Part shown: positions 1 through 9,567 of the stretch, in pieces
Position numbering within the stretch: position 1 is the stretch's first letter
How the letters are laid out: every line of letters begins with the position of its first letter
Assembly: GCA_019636275.1 (NCBI GenBank)
Contig: JAHBXY010000084.1
Span: 1 to 38,725, forward strand
Length of the DNA stretch: 38,725 bases
Origin: Planctomycetota bacterium
Lineage (GTDB): Bacteria; Planctomycetota; J058
Direction of reading: 5' to 3'
The notes under the pieces: model-generated
The model's database searches: none
The model's input: the letters and a program-made list of their open reading frames with translations, nothing else
What the model was told of the DNA's origin: nothing
Translations under genes and position numbers: made by a program

Positions 1-156
1 CGCGGCGGCCTCGAGCTGCTGGTCCCGGGCCGCGCGAGCCCGCTCGCGGCGATCGCGGCCGAGGTCGTCCCCTGGGCCCTCGGCTACCACGACCCCGTCC
101 GCGACCGGGTCCGCCTCGGCCGCGACTTCGTGGGCCGCCTCACGTCCTATGACTAG
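1..156 (+). CDS. C-terminal end of an unknown protein (5' partial)
   Basis: An open frame enters from the left edge in frame 1 and stops at TAG 154-156, giving the last 51 residues of a protein. The fragment has third-position G/C bias typical of the real genes here and no interrupting stop. It ends in the residues GRLTSYD. No family can be recognised from so short a piece. It is transcribed toward the carbonic anhydrase gene, so the spacer to the right lies between two convergent genes. Confidence 0.6.
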   Translation, partial: RGGLELLVPGRASPLAAIAAEVVPWALGYHDPVRDRVRLGRDFVGRLTSYD

Positions 157-209
157 GGCCTGTCTTCAAACGGGCAACCTGTGATCGATACGCTCGAACC
201 CGAGTGGCA

Positions 210-457
210 TGGAACCACAAGCGAGGCGAGGGCGCGGAGGCCGAGGCGAGGGGGGAGCGCGCGCGGGTCGTATCAGACGCCCTGATCCCCGGTGGGCCGC
301 CGGAGCGAGCGGGAGGCCCGCGGCTGCGGACGGCCGCGAGCCATGGGGGCCGCCTGGATTGCGGCACCGCAGCCGCGGGACGGAGCTTGCGAGGCGGGCC
401 ACACCGACGACCCGCGCGCGCCCTCCCTCGCCCGGCATCCGCGGCCGCAGCCGTCGA
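210..457 (+). repeat. Interspersed palindromic repeat, copy 1 (MITE/REPIN-like)
   Basis: About 248 bp that recurs, inverted, at 9248-9497 with high identity over nearly its whole length. It has imperfect inverted arms: 245-271 and 407-433 can pair, with an identical 15-nt inner part (GCGCGCGCGGGTCGT). Further inward both arms carry CCGCGGCTGCGG-type blocks. The right end (TCGA at 454-457) touches the stop codon of the carbonic anhydrase gene (458-460 on the minus strand). No transposase or coding capacity is evident; long open frames across it are GC artefacts. The element fills the gap between two convergent genes. Confidence 0.75.
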
Positions 458-1105
458 TCACACCTGGAGCACGCGCTCGGCCTGGCTCTCGTCGAGGATC
501 ACGAACTTCTTCTGCGCGGGGTCGTACACGTGGACGTCGGCCGTGCCCACGTCGAACCACCAGCCGTGGACCCGCAGCTCGCCCTTCGTGACCCGCTCGC
601 GGATGAACGGGTAGGTCTCGACGTGCTCCACCTGCGTGAGCACGCTCACCTGCGAGAGCTGGTCGTAGTCCGGGATCGCCGGGTCGAGCGGCCCGCTGCG
701 CTTCATGCGCTCGAGCGCCGGGGTGCCGTTGTCGAGCCAGGCGCTCACGTTGGGCAGCCCGGCCGGCGGCTTCAGCAGGCCCTTCATCGCGCCGCAGTTC
801 GAGTGGCCGCAGACGACGATGTCCTTGACCCCCAGCGCCTGCACGGCGAACTCGAGCGCCGCGGGCACCGACGACTCGGGCCCCGGCGCGTCGCCGTGCT
901 TCGGCACGAGGTTGCCGACGTTGCGCACCACGAACAGGTCGCCCGGCTGCGTCGACGCGAACAGGTTCGGCACGACGCGGCTGTCGGCGCAGCCGATGAA
1001 CAGGCAGTCCGGCTTCTGGCTCTGCGCGAGCTTGGCGAAGGTCAGCCGGTAGGCCGGGAAGACGTGCCGGCGGAACTCGAGGATGCCCTGGATCAGTTTC
1101 TGCAT
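458..1105 (-). CDS. Beta-class carbonic anhydrase
   Basis: A 215-aa cytoplasmic enzyme interconverting CO2 and bicarbonate. The beta-class zinc site is complete: C39-A-D41-S-R43 (ligand Cys plus the Asp-Arg dyad) and H101-x-x-C104 in the segment CGHSNCGAM. The length matches the family. The ATG at 1105 is preceded by a strong AGGAGGAG ribosome site. It lies 56 bp downstream of a SulP permease on the same strand, so the two are probably co-transcribed. Carbonic anhydrases paired with SulP transporters are a known arrangement and suggest bicarbonate handling rather than sulfate uptake. Its stop codon directly abuts the interspersed repeat. The enzyme family is nearly certain; the coupling to the transporter is inferred from context. 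Confidence 0.95.
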   Translation of the reverse strand: MQKLIQGILEFRRHVFPAYRLTFAKLAQSQKPDCLFIGCADSRVVPNLFASTQPGDLFVVRNVGNLVPKHGDAPGPESSVPAALEFAVQALGVKDIVVCGHSNCGAMKGLLKPPAGLPNVSAWLDNGTPALERMKRSGPLDPAIPDYDQLSQVSVLTQVEHVETYPFIRERVTKGELRVHGWWFDVGTADVHVYDPAQKKFVILDESQAERVLQV

Positions 1106-1161
1106 GGTGGTCTCCTCCTGCTGCCCTCGACTACATATCTATCGCGATCGCGGCGCCCGGT

Positions 1162-2766
1162 TCAGACGGGCGCGTGCTCCCGCGCGGGTCGTTCCCGAGC
1201 GGTGACGACGACCGGTCCCGCCGCTCCTCCGAGCGGCGCGAGGCGCGACCGGAGCGTGTCCCAGCAGATCTCCAGGCGGCCGCCGGAGTCCGCGTGGCGG
1301 CGACCCCAGGCGCGCAGGAAGTCCTGGCAGGCCGCGTCCATGAAGTTGAGCTGGTCGAGGCACACGCGCAGGGCGGGGCCGTCCGGGGGCAGCGCCTCGA
1401 GCGCGCGCGCGAGGCGCGGGATCGCCAGGAACGTGGCGGTGCCGTGCAGGCGCACGTCGACCGCCCCGTCGACCTCGCAGGCGCCGACCTCCACCTCGAG
1501 GCGCGTCGCCGCGAGGAGCACCCGCAGCGTGGCGAGGGCGAAGCCCAGGAGGACGCCCGTGAGCAGGTCGATGAGCACGACGCCGCCGACGGTCACGCCC
1601 CACACGGCCACCTCGCCCCAGCCGTGCGCGCGCAGCCGCTTGACCGCGTCGGGGTTCACGAGCTTGTAGCCCGTGAAGACGAGCACGGCGGCCAGGGCGG
1701 CGGTCGGGATGAGCCCGAGGACCGCCGGGACGAGGGCGACGAGCAGGAGCAGCCACGCCCCGTGCAGGATCGCCGATCGGCGGGTCACGGCGCCCGCCTG
1801 CACGTTGGCGGAGCTGCGCACGATCACGCCCGTCATGGGCAGCGCCCCGAGGACGCCGCAGATGACGTTGCCGACGCCCTGCGCGCGCAGCTCCTTGTCG
1901 TAGTCGGTGCGCGGGCCCTTGTGCATGGCGTCCGTCGCCGTCGCGCAGAGGAGCGTCTCGGCGCTGGCGATCAGGGCCAGGGCGAAGGCCTGCCCGAGCA
2001 GGGCGGCCTCGGTGAGCCGGCCGAGCGCCTCGGCGGTCGGCGGCATGATCGCGCCGAACAGGCCGCCCGGGACGTCGACGAAGCGGATCTCGAGCGCCAG
2101 GCCCGTCGCCACGGCCGACGTGACGACGACGCCGACGAGCGCCGCCGGCAGGGCGCGCAGCGCCGGGCGCAGCCGGCGCGAGAGCGGCCCCCACGCGGCC
2201 ATGAGCGCGATCGTGGCCAGGCCGATGAGCGCGGCGTGGCGGTGGGTGACGGGGACGCCCGAGGGGAGGACGAAGGCCTTGTGGATCGCCTCGGGGATCG
2301 TGGAGAGGTTCGCCCAGCCCGAGCCGCGCGGGGCGTCGTCGATCATGACGTGGAACTGGCCGGCGAAGATCAGCACGCCGATGCCGGCGAGCATGCCCTG
2401 GATCACGGCGGGCGAGACGGCGCGGAACCACTGGCCCAGGCCCAGGGCGCCCGCCGCGAACTGGATCGCGCCCGCGAGCAGGACGACCGGCCCCAGCGCC
2501 GCCAGGCCGTGCGCCTCGACGAGCTGGAAGATGATCACGGCGAGGCCGGCGGCGGGGCCGCTCACCTGGAGCGGCGAGCCGGCCAGCGCGCCGACGACGA
2601 GGCCGCCGATCACGCCGGTGACGAGGCCCAGGGCCGGCGGCACGCCCGACGCGATCGCGATGCCCATGCACAGCGGGAGCGCGACCAGGAACACGACCAC
2701 CGACGCCAGCAGGTCGCGCGCCCAGGGTGCGCGTGGGTCGATCGCGTCCGTCGCCTGCGTGCTCAT
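1162..2766 (-). CDS. SulP family anion permease with STAS domain (probable bicarbonate transporter)
   Basis: A 534-aa inner-membrane protein. Residues ~15-410 hold about 11-12 hydrophobic segments with the SulP features: an early segment rich in small residues (VSGPAAGLAV) and ASAETLL-CATATDAM near the middle. Residues ~425-520 form a cytoplasmic STAS domain (DQLNFMDAACQDFL). SulP proteins carry sulfate, bicarbonate or other anions; substrate cannot be read from sequence, but the adjacent carbonic anhydrase and a divergent NhaR-like regulator favour a sodium-linked bicarbonate role similar to BicA. The ATG at 2766 was chosen because it gives a normal N-terminus and leaves an 89-bp divergent promoter region. 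A longer upstream frame exists only in a shadow reading frame. Confidence 0.92.
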   Translation of the reverse strand: MSTQATDAIDPRAPWARDLLASVVVFLVALPLCMGIAIASGVPPALGLVTGVIGGLVVGALAGSPLQVSGPAAGLAVIIFQLVEAHGLAALGPVVLLAGAIQFAAGALGLGQWFRAVSPAVIQGMLAGIGVLIFAGQFHVMIDDAPRGSGWANLSTIPEAIHKAFVLPSGVPVTHRHAALIGLATIALMAAWGPLSRRLRPALRALPAALVGVVVTSAVATGLALEIRFVDVPGGLFGAIMPPTAEALGRLTEAALLGQAFALALIASAETLLCATATDAMHKGPRTDYDKELRAQGVGNVICGVLGALPMTGVIVRSSANVQAGAVTRRSAILHGAWLLLLVALVPAVLGLIPTAALAAVLVFTGYKLVNPDAVKRLRAHGWGEVAVWGVTVGGVVLIDLLTGVLLGFALATLRVLLAATRLEVEVGACEVDGAVDVRLHGTATFLAIPRLARALEALPPDGPALRVCLDQLNFMDAACQDFLRAWGRRHADSGGRLEICWDTLRSRLAPLGGAAGPVVVTARERPAREHAPV

Positions 2767-2855
2767 GAGCCCCCCTCTTCCGGGGACTCATCAGGCACCC
2801 GATCGTGCTATCGTCCCACACGAAAGCAACGAACTGACCTGTCGAGAAAGCCGAT
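2767..2855. promoter_or_regulatory. Divergent promoter region with candidate LysR operator
   Basis: This 89-bp spacer separates the SulP/carbonic anhydrase operon (leftward) from the NhaR-like gene (rightward), the classic layout for LysR autoregulation and control of the divergent operon. It contains an interrupted palindrome, GCAC-CCGATC-GTGC, at 2795-2808. It is also clearly less GC-rich near 2810-2855 than its surroundings. That the palindrome is the operator is an inference. Confidence 0.35.
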
Positions 2856-3767
2856 ATGTCCGGGCCCCCGCTCCACTGGCTCAACTATCACCACCTCTTG
2901 TACTTCTGGGCGACGGCCCGCAGCGGAAGCTTCACCGCCGCCAGCCGGGAGCTGCAGCTCTCGCCGCAGACGGTCAGCGCGCAGGTGCGGGCGCTCGAGC
3001 TGGTCGTGGGCGAGACGCTCCTCGAGCGCGCCGGCCGGGCCGTGGCGCTCACCGAGACGGGGCGCCTCGTGTTCCGCTACGCCGACGAGATCTTCGCCCT
3101 CGGGCGGGAGCTGACCGAGGTCCTCCGCGCGCAGCCGGCGCGCCGGCCGCTGACCCTGCGCGTGGGCATGGTCGACGGGCTGCCGAAGCTCCTCGCGCAC
3201 CACGTGCTCGAGCCGGCGCGCGGCCTCGACCGGCCGGTGCGCATCGTCGTCTCGGTCGGCCCGACGCCGCGCCTGCTCGCGCAGCTCGCCGTGCACGAGC
3301 TCGACGTCGTCCTCAGCGACGCGCCGGCCTCGGCCGCCGTGCGCGTGCGCGCCTTCAACCACCTCCTGGGCGAGAGCGGCGTGCGCATCGTGGCCGCGCC
3401 GTCGCTGGCCCGGCGCCTGCGGGGCGGCTTCCCCGGCTCGCTCCACGGCGCGCCGATGCTCCTGCCGGCCGAGGGCACGGTCCTGCGCGCCTCGCTCGAG
3501 CGCTGGTTCGACGCCCTCGAGGTCCGGCCCGAGGTCGTGGGCGAGCTGGCCGACAGCGCCGTGCTCAAGGTGTTCGGCCAGGCCGGCGCCGGCGCCTTCG
3601 CCGTGCACGCCGTCGTCGAGCGGGAGGTGTGCCGCCAGTACCGCGTCGCCCGCGTCGGCGAGGTCCCGGGCGTGACCGAGCGGTTCCACGCCATCTCCGT
3701 CGAGCGGCGCGTGCGCCACCCGGCCGTCGCGGCGATCTGCGCCCGCGCCCCGGCGCTCTTCGCGTAG
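2856..3767 (+). CDS. LysR-type transcriptional regulator, NhaR-like
   Basis: A 303-aa DNA-binding regulator. Residues 1-65 form a LysR winged helix-turn-helix beginning LNYHHLLYFWATARSGSF, which closely resembles the N-terminus of NhaR (NYNHLYYFW). Residues ~95-300 are the effector-binding domain, again with NhaR-like wording near the end (FHAISVERRVRHPAV). NhaR in enterobacteria responds to sodium and activates the Na+/H+ antiporter nhaA; no antiporter is in this window, but a SulP permease is divergently transcribed 89 bp away. The likely job is control of that permease and the carbonic anhydrase, possibly in response to Na+ or pH. Family assignment is strong; the inducer is a guess. Confidence 0.9.
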   Translation: MSGPPLHWLNYHHLLYFWATARSGSFTAASRELQLSPQTVSAQVRALELVVGETLLERAGRAVALTETGRLVFRYADEIFALGRELTEVLRAQPARRPLTLRVGMVDGLPKLLAHHVLEPARGLDRPVRIVVSVGPTPRLLAQLAVHELDVVLSDAPASAAVRVRAFNHLLGESGVRIVAAPSLARRLRGGFPGSLHGAPMLLPAEGTVLRASLERWFDALEVRPEVVGELADSAVLKVFGQAGAGAFAVHAVVEREVCRQYRVARVGEVPGVTERFHAISVERRVRHPAVAAICARAPALFA

Positions 3768-3770
3768 CGG

Positions 3771-4502
3771 CTAGCTGGACCCCTCGTCGAGGTAGCGCCG
3801 CACCTGCACGCGCACGACCTTGCCGGCCTCGTCGAACTCGACCACGCGCTCGATCGTCACGGGCACGCGGACGGTGACCCACGCCGGGTAGTTGCGGGCG
3901 TCGTCGTGGCGGCCGGCGAAGGCGCCGTCGGCGGCGCCCACGTGCGTCCAGGGCGAGTCGACCCAGCGGCGCACGGCGGTCACGCGCGAGTCGCGGTAGA
4001 CCCAGCGCTCGCCGCCGGGCGCGCCGGTGGCCTCGACGCTCACCGGCCAGCCCCAGGCGACCTCGACCTGCGTGCGCGTCATGCCGGCCAGGACGCGCTC
4101 CGAGCGGATCGCGGCCACGTCGTTCGTGGACCACTCGCCCCCGAGCTCGGCGAGCTGCAGCTCGCGCAGCTCGCGACGCACGGCGCGCGCCTTGTCGGCG
4201 CCGTCGTCGAGCAGCGGGTGCAGGTAGTCGAACACGCGCACCGCGCGGCGCTCGACCCAGCCAGCCTGCCCGTCGTAGGTCAGCGGCACGCGGTCGGCGG
4301 CGGCGTCGGGGCGTGCGTCGAGCGGGGCGTGGCGGTGCCGTCGCAGGCGCGTGACGACCTCGTCGCCCTGCGCGTCGGCGTAGAGCGGCGCGTCGTCCTC
4401 GACGACGACGTAGTGCGCGGAGCGACACCCGGAGGTCAGGAGCAACGCCGCGAGCGCGAGCGCGAACCGGCCGGCGGCGGCGGAGGACGGGGTGACGGTC
4501 AT
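3771..4502 (-). CDS. Predicted lipoprotein with SH3-like and BamE-like regions
   Basis: A 243-aa protein with a hydrophobic leader and lipobox LTSG-C (Cys26), so it is probably a membrane-anchored lipoprotein in the envelope. Residues ~30-90 (VVEDDAPLYADAQGDEV... then VPLTYDGQAGWVE) look like a bacterial SH3 domain. Residues ~115-170 contain RVLAGMTRTQVEVAWGWPVS followed by WVYRDS, a pattern typical of BamE/SmpA-type small domains. The function is unknown. The gene ends 3 bp from the stop of the convergent NhaR-like gene. A GGGAG ribosome site precedes the ATG at 4502. Domain calls are from pattern recognition and need a profile search. Confidence 0.75.
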   Translation of the reverse strand: MTVTPSSAAAGRFALALAALLLTSGCRSAHYVVVEDDAPLYADAQGDEVVTRLRRHRHAPLDARPDAAADRVPLTYDGQAGWVERRAVRVFDYLHPLLDDGADKARAVRRELRELQLAELGGEWSTNDVAAIRSERVLAGMTRTQVEVAWGWPVSVEATGAPGGERWVYRDSRVTAVRRWVDSPWTHVGAADGAFAGRHDDARNYPAWVTVRVPVTIERVVEFDEAGKVVRVQVRRYLDEGSS

Positions 4503-4611
4503 CGGGCTCCCTGTCGCGAGCCCCCTACGGAACCGTACTCACCTGGTGGCGCTCCGCAAGCCGGCCCCTACCCATGCCCCTCCCGCGCAAGGACCTGCGA
4601 CAATCGCTCCC

Positions 4612-5037
4612 GTGGAGCCACCGGCGGGTCAGGGACGTCACCGGACGCTCGCGGTCGCCCTCGTCGCCCTCGCCGCGGCGGCGGTCGTCGCGGCGGCCGT
4701 CGCTCTGAGGGGCGGGCCGGCGCCGACGCCGCCCGCGACGCCGCCGGCCGACCAGCCCGAGCCTCCGAGGCGAGGCTCCGAGATCCGGCTGGTCACCGCC
4801 GGGCCCGGCGCCGCGCAGGTCGTCGTCAACGGCGACGACCTCGGCCGGCTCACGCGCGAGGAGGACGGCACCGTCCACGGCGAGGCGATCACCCGGCTGG
4901 CGCTGCGGGCGCGCCTGCTGCCGCGTCCCGTCGAGGTGCGCCGCGACCCGGCGGTGCCGCGCGAGCTGGCGCTCGGGGTGCACCAGCTCCTGCTCGTGGG
5001 CGGCGTCCGCGACCCCGTGCTCGTCGAGCCGGAGTGA
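4612..5037 (+). CDS. Small single-pass membrane protein, possibly ExbD-like
   Basis: About 141 aa from GTG 4612. One transmembrane helix (residues ~10-33, alanine/valine rich) is followed by a proline-rich linker and a ~70-residue periplasmic domain (VVVNGDDLGRLTREEDGTVHGE onward). That layout and the 'bound residue, register, helix, strand' order are reminiscent of ExbD/TolR C-terminal domains, but no ExbB/TolQ gene is nearby and the conserved membrane Asp is not evident. An in-frame ATG at 4492 would overlap the start of the divergent lipoprotein gene and is less likely; GTG 4546 is another option. It precedes the phosphorelay operon by 10 bp and may be its first gene. Confidence 0.6.
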   Translation: MEPPAGQGRHRTLAVALVALAAAAVVAAAVALRGGPAPTPPATPPADQPEPPRRGSEIRLVTAGPGAAQVVVNGDDLGRLTREEDGTVHGEAITRLALRARLLPRPVEVRRDPAVPRELALGVHQLLLVGGVRDPVLVEPE

Positions 5038-5047
5038 CCCACGTCCC

Positions 5048-7186
5048 TTGTCCCGGCGGGCGGCGCCCCGCACACTTGCCGCGGGGGCGACCGCGACCGT
5101 GACGACCGAAGCGACGGCGCATCCGGAGCGCGCCGATCCGGAGCGCGCAGACCCCGACGACGAGGCCCTGCTGGCGCGGCTCGGCCAGGCCCTGCCGCCC
5201 GGCGCCGACCTCGTCGGCGCCATTGCTACTGCGGCGCTGGCCGACGCCGCCCGGCGCGCGGCCGCGAAGCCGAGCAGCGGAGCCCGCCGGGCCGAGCGCG
5301 CGGCGGCGCTCCTGCGCGCCCCAGCCCAGGCCGACGGGGCGCAGGACGCGCTGCTCGTGACCACGCCGGAGGGGCGAGTCGAGGCGCTCAACGCCGCGGC
5401 GGCGCGGGTCCTGCGCCTGCCCGCCCAGGCGGCGGGCTTCCTCCTCGGCGACGTGACCCCCGGGGCGAGCCCGCGCCTGCTCGTCGGCGGGCCGCGGCGC
5501 GTCGAGGCGCAGCGGGCCGACGGCGAGGCCTTCGTGGCCGAGGTCACCTGCGAGGAGGTCCTGCACGACGACGAGCGGCGCTTCGTCGTGTGCCTGCGCG
5601 ACGCGCAGGGGCCCCCCGCGCCGGCCGAGGCGACGCCGCCCGGGCCCGAGGCGCTGCGCACGCTCGCGGCCGAGAAGCACCAGCGCTCGGCGATCCTCTC
5701 GGCCACGAGCGACGGCATGCTCCTCGTCGACCCGGGCGGGGTGGTCGCCTACGCCAACCGGCGCTTCGGCGAGCTCGTCTCGGTCGACGTCGACGGCGTC
5801 GATGGCGAGACGGCCGGGGCGCTCGCGCAGCGGCTGCGCGAGCAAGCCCCGGCGCCCGCGCAGGCCTTCGACCGCGTGCTCCTGGCGGCCGACCGCACGC
5901 GCGAGGTCGGCCCGGTGCGCTGCGTCCTTGGCGCGCGCACGCTGCGGCTGTCCATGAGCCCCGTCGTCCGCGACGGCGGCGCGTTCCTCGGCTCGCTGGT
6001 CGTCGTGCGCGACGTGACCGTCGAGGAGAAGGTCCAGCGCGCCAAGGAGGAGCTGATCGGCAACGTGTCGCACGAGCTGCGCACCCCGCTCACGTCGATC
6101 CGCGGCTTCGTCGACCTGCTGCGCGCCGGGCGCGCCGGCGCGGTCACGGCCAAGCAGAAGGAGCTGCTCGAGATCGTGGCCGAGAACGTGACGCGGCTCA
6201 CGGCGCTCGTCGCCGACCTGCTCGAGGTCGACCGCGTGGCGCAGGCGCCGCTGGCCGAGGTGCGCGTCGACCTCGTGCCGCTCCTGCGCGACGCCCTGGC
6301 CGTCGAGGAGGCCGGCGCCGCGCGCAAGGCGCTGAGCCTCTCGCTCGAGGCCCCCGAGGCGCTCGAGGCGGTGGGCGACCCCGACCGGCTGCGGCAGGTG
6401 TTCGGCAACCTGCTCTCGAACGCGGTCAAGTACACGGCGCGCGGCGGCGTCTCGGTCGTGGCCGCGGCGATCGACGGCGAGCGGGTGCGGGTCGAGGTGC
6501 GCGACACCGGCGTGGGGATCCGCCCGGCCGACCGCGACCAGCTCTTCCAGCGCTTCTTCCGCGCCGACGACCCGGCCGTGCGGGCCGCCGGCGGCACGGG
6601 CCTGGGGCTCTCGATCGTCAAGACGCTCGTCGAGCGGCAGCACGGGGCGATCGAGGTCGAGAGCGAGCCCGGGCGCGGGACCTGCTTCCGCGTGCTCCTG
6701 CCGGCGCGGCTCAGCGGCCGCGGGCGGCGGGACCGCCCGTCGTCGACGACGATGGCGCGCCCGCTCGAGCGCCTGTCGGAGGCGACGCCGCCGCCGACCG
6801 ACTGGCCGCGCGCGCTGGCGATCGACGCCGATGTCGACCGCCAGCGGCTCTACCAGGCGACCCTGCGCGCGGCTGGCGTCGAGGCGGTCCCGGCCCCGCA
6901 CCTGGCGCGCGCGCGCGAGGTGGCCCAGGGCAGGGCGCCGGCGCTCGTGCTGGTCGCGGCCGACCTGCCCGAGCTCGAGGGCGCCGACGGCTGGGGGGCC
7001 GTGCGCCAGGACCCGGCCCTGCGCGGGGCGCCGCTCGTCGTCGTCATCGCGCCGGAGGAGATCGGGCGCGCCCTGCGCGCGGGGGTCGACGGGATCGTCA
7101 CGCGCCCGGTCGAGCCGGCGGCGCTGCGGGCCGAGGTCGAGCGCGTCCTGGCCCTGGGCCGCGCGGCGCCAGGGGCGGCGCCGTGA
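5048..7186 (+). CDS. Hybrid PAS-domain sensor histidine kinase with degenerate receiver
   Basis: Up to 712 aa from TTG 5048; GTG 5099 is an equally plausible start. Order: low-complexity N-terminus, PAS-like domain ~95-180, second PAS ~210-325, HisKA with the phospho-accepting H342 (VSHELRTPLTS), HATPase with N-box (GNLLSNAVKY), G1 (DTGVGI) and G2 (GGTGLGLSIVK), and a C-terminal receiver-like domain ~590-700. There are no transmembrane segments, so sensing is cytoplasmic. In the receiver the expected phospho-acceptor Asp is replaced by Ala637 (VLVAADLPELEG) and the conserved Lys by Arg (TRPVEP), so it is likely a pseudo-receiver. The gene overlaps the Hpt gene (GTGA), starting a four-gene phosphorelay operon. 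Confidence 0.93.
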   Translation: MSRRAAPRTLAAGATATVTTEATAHPERADPERADPDDEALLARLGQALPPGADLVGAIATAALADAARRAAAKPSSGARRAERAAALLRAPAQADGAQDALLVTTPEGRVEALNAAAARVLRLPAQAAGFLLGDVTPGASPRLLVGGPRRVEAQRADGEAFVAEVTCEEVLHDDERRFVVCLRDAQGPPAPAEATPPGPEALRTLAAEKHQRSAILSATSDGMLLVDPGGVVAYANRRFGELVSVDVDGVDGETAGALAQRLREQAPAPAQAFDRVLLAADRTREVGPVRCVLGARTLRLSMSPVVRDGGAFLGSLVVVRDVTVEEKVQRAKEELIGNVSHELRTPLTSIRGFVDLLRAGRAGAVTAKQKELLEIVAENVTRLTALVADLLEVDRVAQAPLAEVRVDLVPLLRDALAVEEAGAARKALSLSLEAPEALEAVGDPDRLRQVFGNLLSNAVKYTARGGVSVVAAAIDGERVRVEVRDTGVGIRPADRDQLFQRFFRADDPAVRAAGGTGLGLSIVKTLVERQHGAIEVESEPGRGTCFRVLLPARLSGRGRRDRPSSTTMARPLERLSEATPPPTDWPRALAIDADVDRQRLYQATLRAAGVEAVPAPHLARAREVAQGRAPALVLVAADLPELEGADGWGAVRQDPALRGAPLVVVIAPEEIGRALRAGVDGIVTRPVEPAALRAEVERVLALGRAAPGAAP

Positions 7187-7506
7187 GCGGCCGCGAGGCG
7201 CGCCTGCAGGCGCTGCGCGCGGCCTTCCTGGTCGAGGCCGCGGCCGAGGCCCGGGAGCTCGAGCGCCTCGTCGCCGCCGGCCTGCCCGCGGGCGACGTCG
7301 CGCGCCGCTGCCGCAAGCTGGCCCACGACCTGCGCGGCAGCGGCGGCAGCTACGGCTTCCCCGCCGTGAGCGCCGCGGCGGCCGCGCTCGACGACGCCCT
7401 CGCCCGCAGCGCCGTCGAGGGGGGCGGCGCAGGCGACGGCCTGGCCCTCCTCGCGCAGGGGCTGCGGGCGGCCGTCGACGCCGCGCGCGGGCCGGTGGCG
7501 CCGTGA
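7183..7506 (+). CDS. Histidine phosphotransfer (Hpt) protein
   Basis: A 107-aa, mostly helical protein carrying the Hpt signature KLAHDLRGSGGSYGF, with His48 as the phosphorylated residue. Hpt proteins shuttle phosphate between receivers in multi-step relays. The GTG start overlaps the stop of the kinase gene, and its own stop overlaps the GTG of the next receiver gene, indicating coupled translation. The partner receivers are probably the products of the next two genes. It is too short for other domains; family assignment rests on the motif, the size and the operon. Confidence 0.88.
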   Translation: MSGREARLQALRAAFLVEAAAEARELERLVAAGLPAGDVARRCRKLAHDLRGSGGSYGFPAVSAAAAALDDALARSAVEGGGAGDGLALLAQGLRAAVDAARGPVAP

Positions 7507-7861
7507 CGCGCCGGCTCGTGCTCGCGGAGGACGACCCGCACATCGGCGTCCTCGTGGCCTTCGCCCTCGAGCCGCTCGGCCTCGTCGTCGAGCGCTTCGC
7601 CGACGGCGAGGCGGCGCTGGCGCGCCTGCGGGCGGGGCCGCCGCCGGCCCTGGTCGTCCTCGACCTCATGCTCCCGCGCCTCTCGGGGCGCGACGTCCTG
7701 CGCGCGCTCGAGGCCGACCCGGCGCTCGACCCGGTGCCCGTCCTCGTCCTCTCCGCGCGGGCCGGGGCGGTCGAGGTGGCGCGCGCGCGCGGCGCGCTGG
7801 CGTTCCTGGCCAAGCCGTTCGACGTGGACGACCTCCTGCGCACGGTCGAGGAGCTCCTGGC

Positions 7862-7865
<4 letters not shown>
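7503..7865 (+). CDS. Single-domain response regulator (CheY/Spo0F-like)
   Basis: A 120-aa stand-alone receiver domain with all catalytic residues: acidic pair D10/D11, phospho-acceptor D54 (VVLDLMLP), S84 (VLSAR) and K104 (AKPFD). It has no output domain, so it acts as a phosphate carrier or through protein contact, as Spo0F does. Start GTG 7503 overlaps the Hpt stop, and its TGA overlaps the ATG of the NtrC-type gene. Because the kinase's fused receiver lacks its Asp, this protein is the natural intermediate between kinase and Hpt protein (inference). Confidence 0.92.
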
Positions 7866-9241
<1,376 letters not shown>

Positions 9242-9247
9242 CGTGTT

Positions 9248-9497
9248 TCGACGGCTGCGGCCGCGGATGCCGGGCGAGGGGGGGGCGCGCGCGGGTCGTC
9301 GGTGTGGCCCACCCCCGCGAGCTTCGTCCCGCGGCTGCGGTGCTGCAGCCCATGTGGACCCTACCGCGCGCGGCCGTCCGCAGTCGCGGGCCTCCCGCTC
9401 GCTCCGGCGGCCCACCGGAGATCAGGGCGTCTGATACGACCCGCGCGCGCTCCCCCCTCGCCTCGGCCTCCGCGGCCTCGCCTCGCGTGCCGCTCCG
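9248..9497 (-). repeat. Interspersed palindromic repeat, copy 2 (MITE/REPIN-like)
   Basis: Inverted copy of the element at 210-457, matching from TCGACGGCTGCGGCCGC at its left end to about 9497. Its own inverted arms are 9272-9299 and 9436-9462. As in copy 1, the TCGACGGCTGCG end lies just behind a gene: 6 bp after the stop of the NtrC-type gene. The other end faces the 3' end of the convergent corA gene. The middle (around 9340-9375) differs most between copies. No open frame worth believing lies inside. Confidence 0.75.
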
Positions 9498-9567
9498 TGC
9501 CGCCCGCGGCCCTTCTCGGCGGGCGGACGCGAACGCCCGCGGCCCGACCCCGGGCGCCTGGTCACTG

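Noticed and set aside
209..1669. A 486-aa plus-strand open frame across the repeat and carbonic anhydrase
   Set aside because: Antisense to well-identified carbonic anhydrase and SulP genes; no family resemblance.
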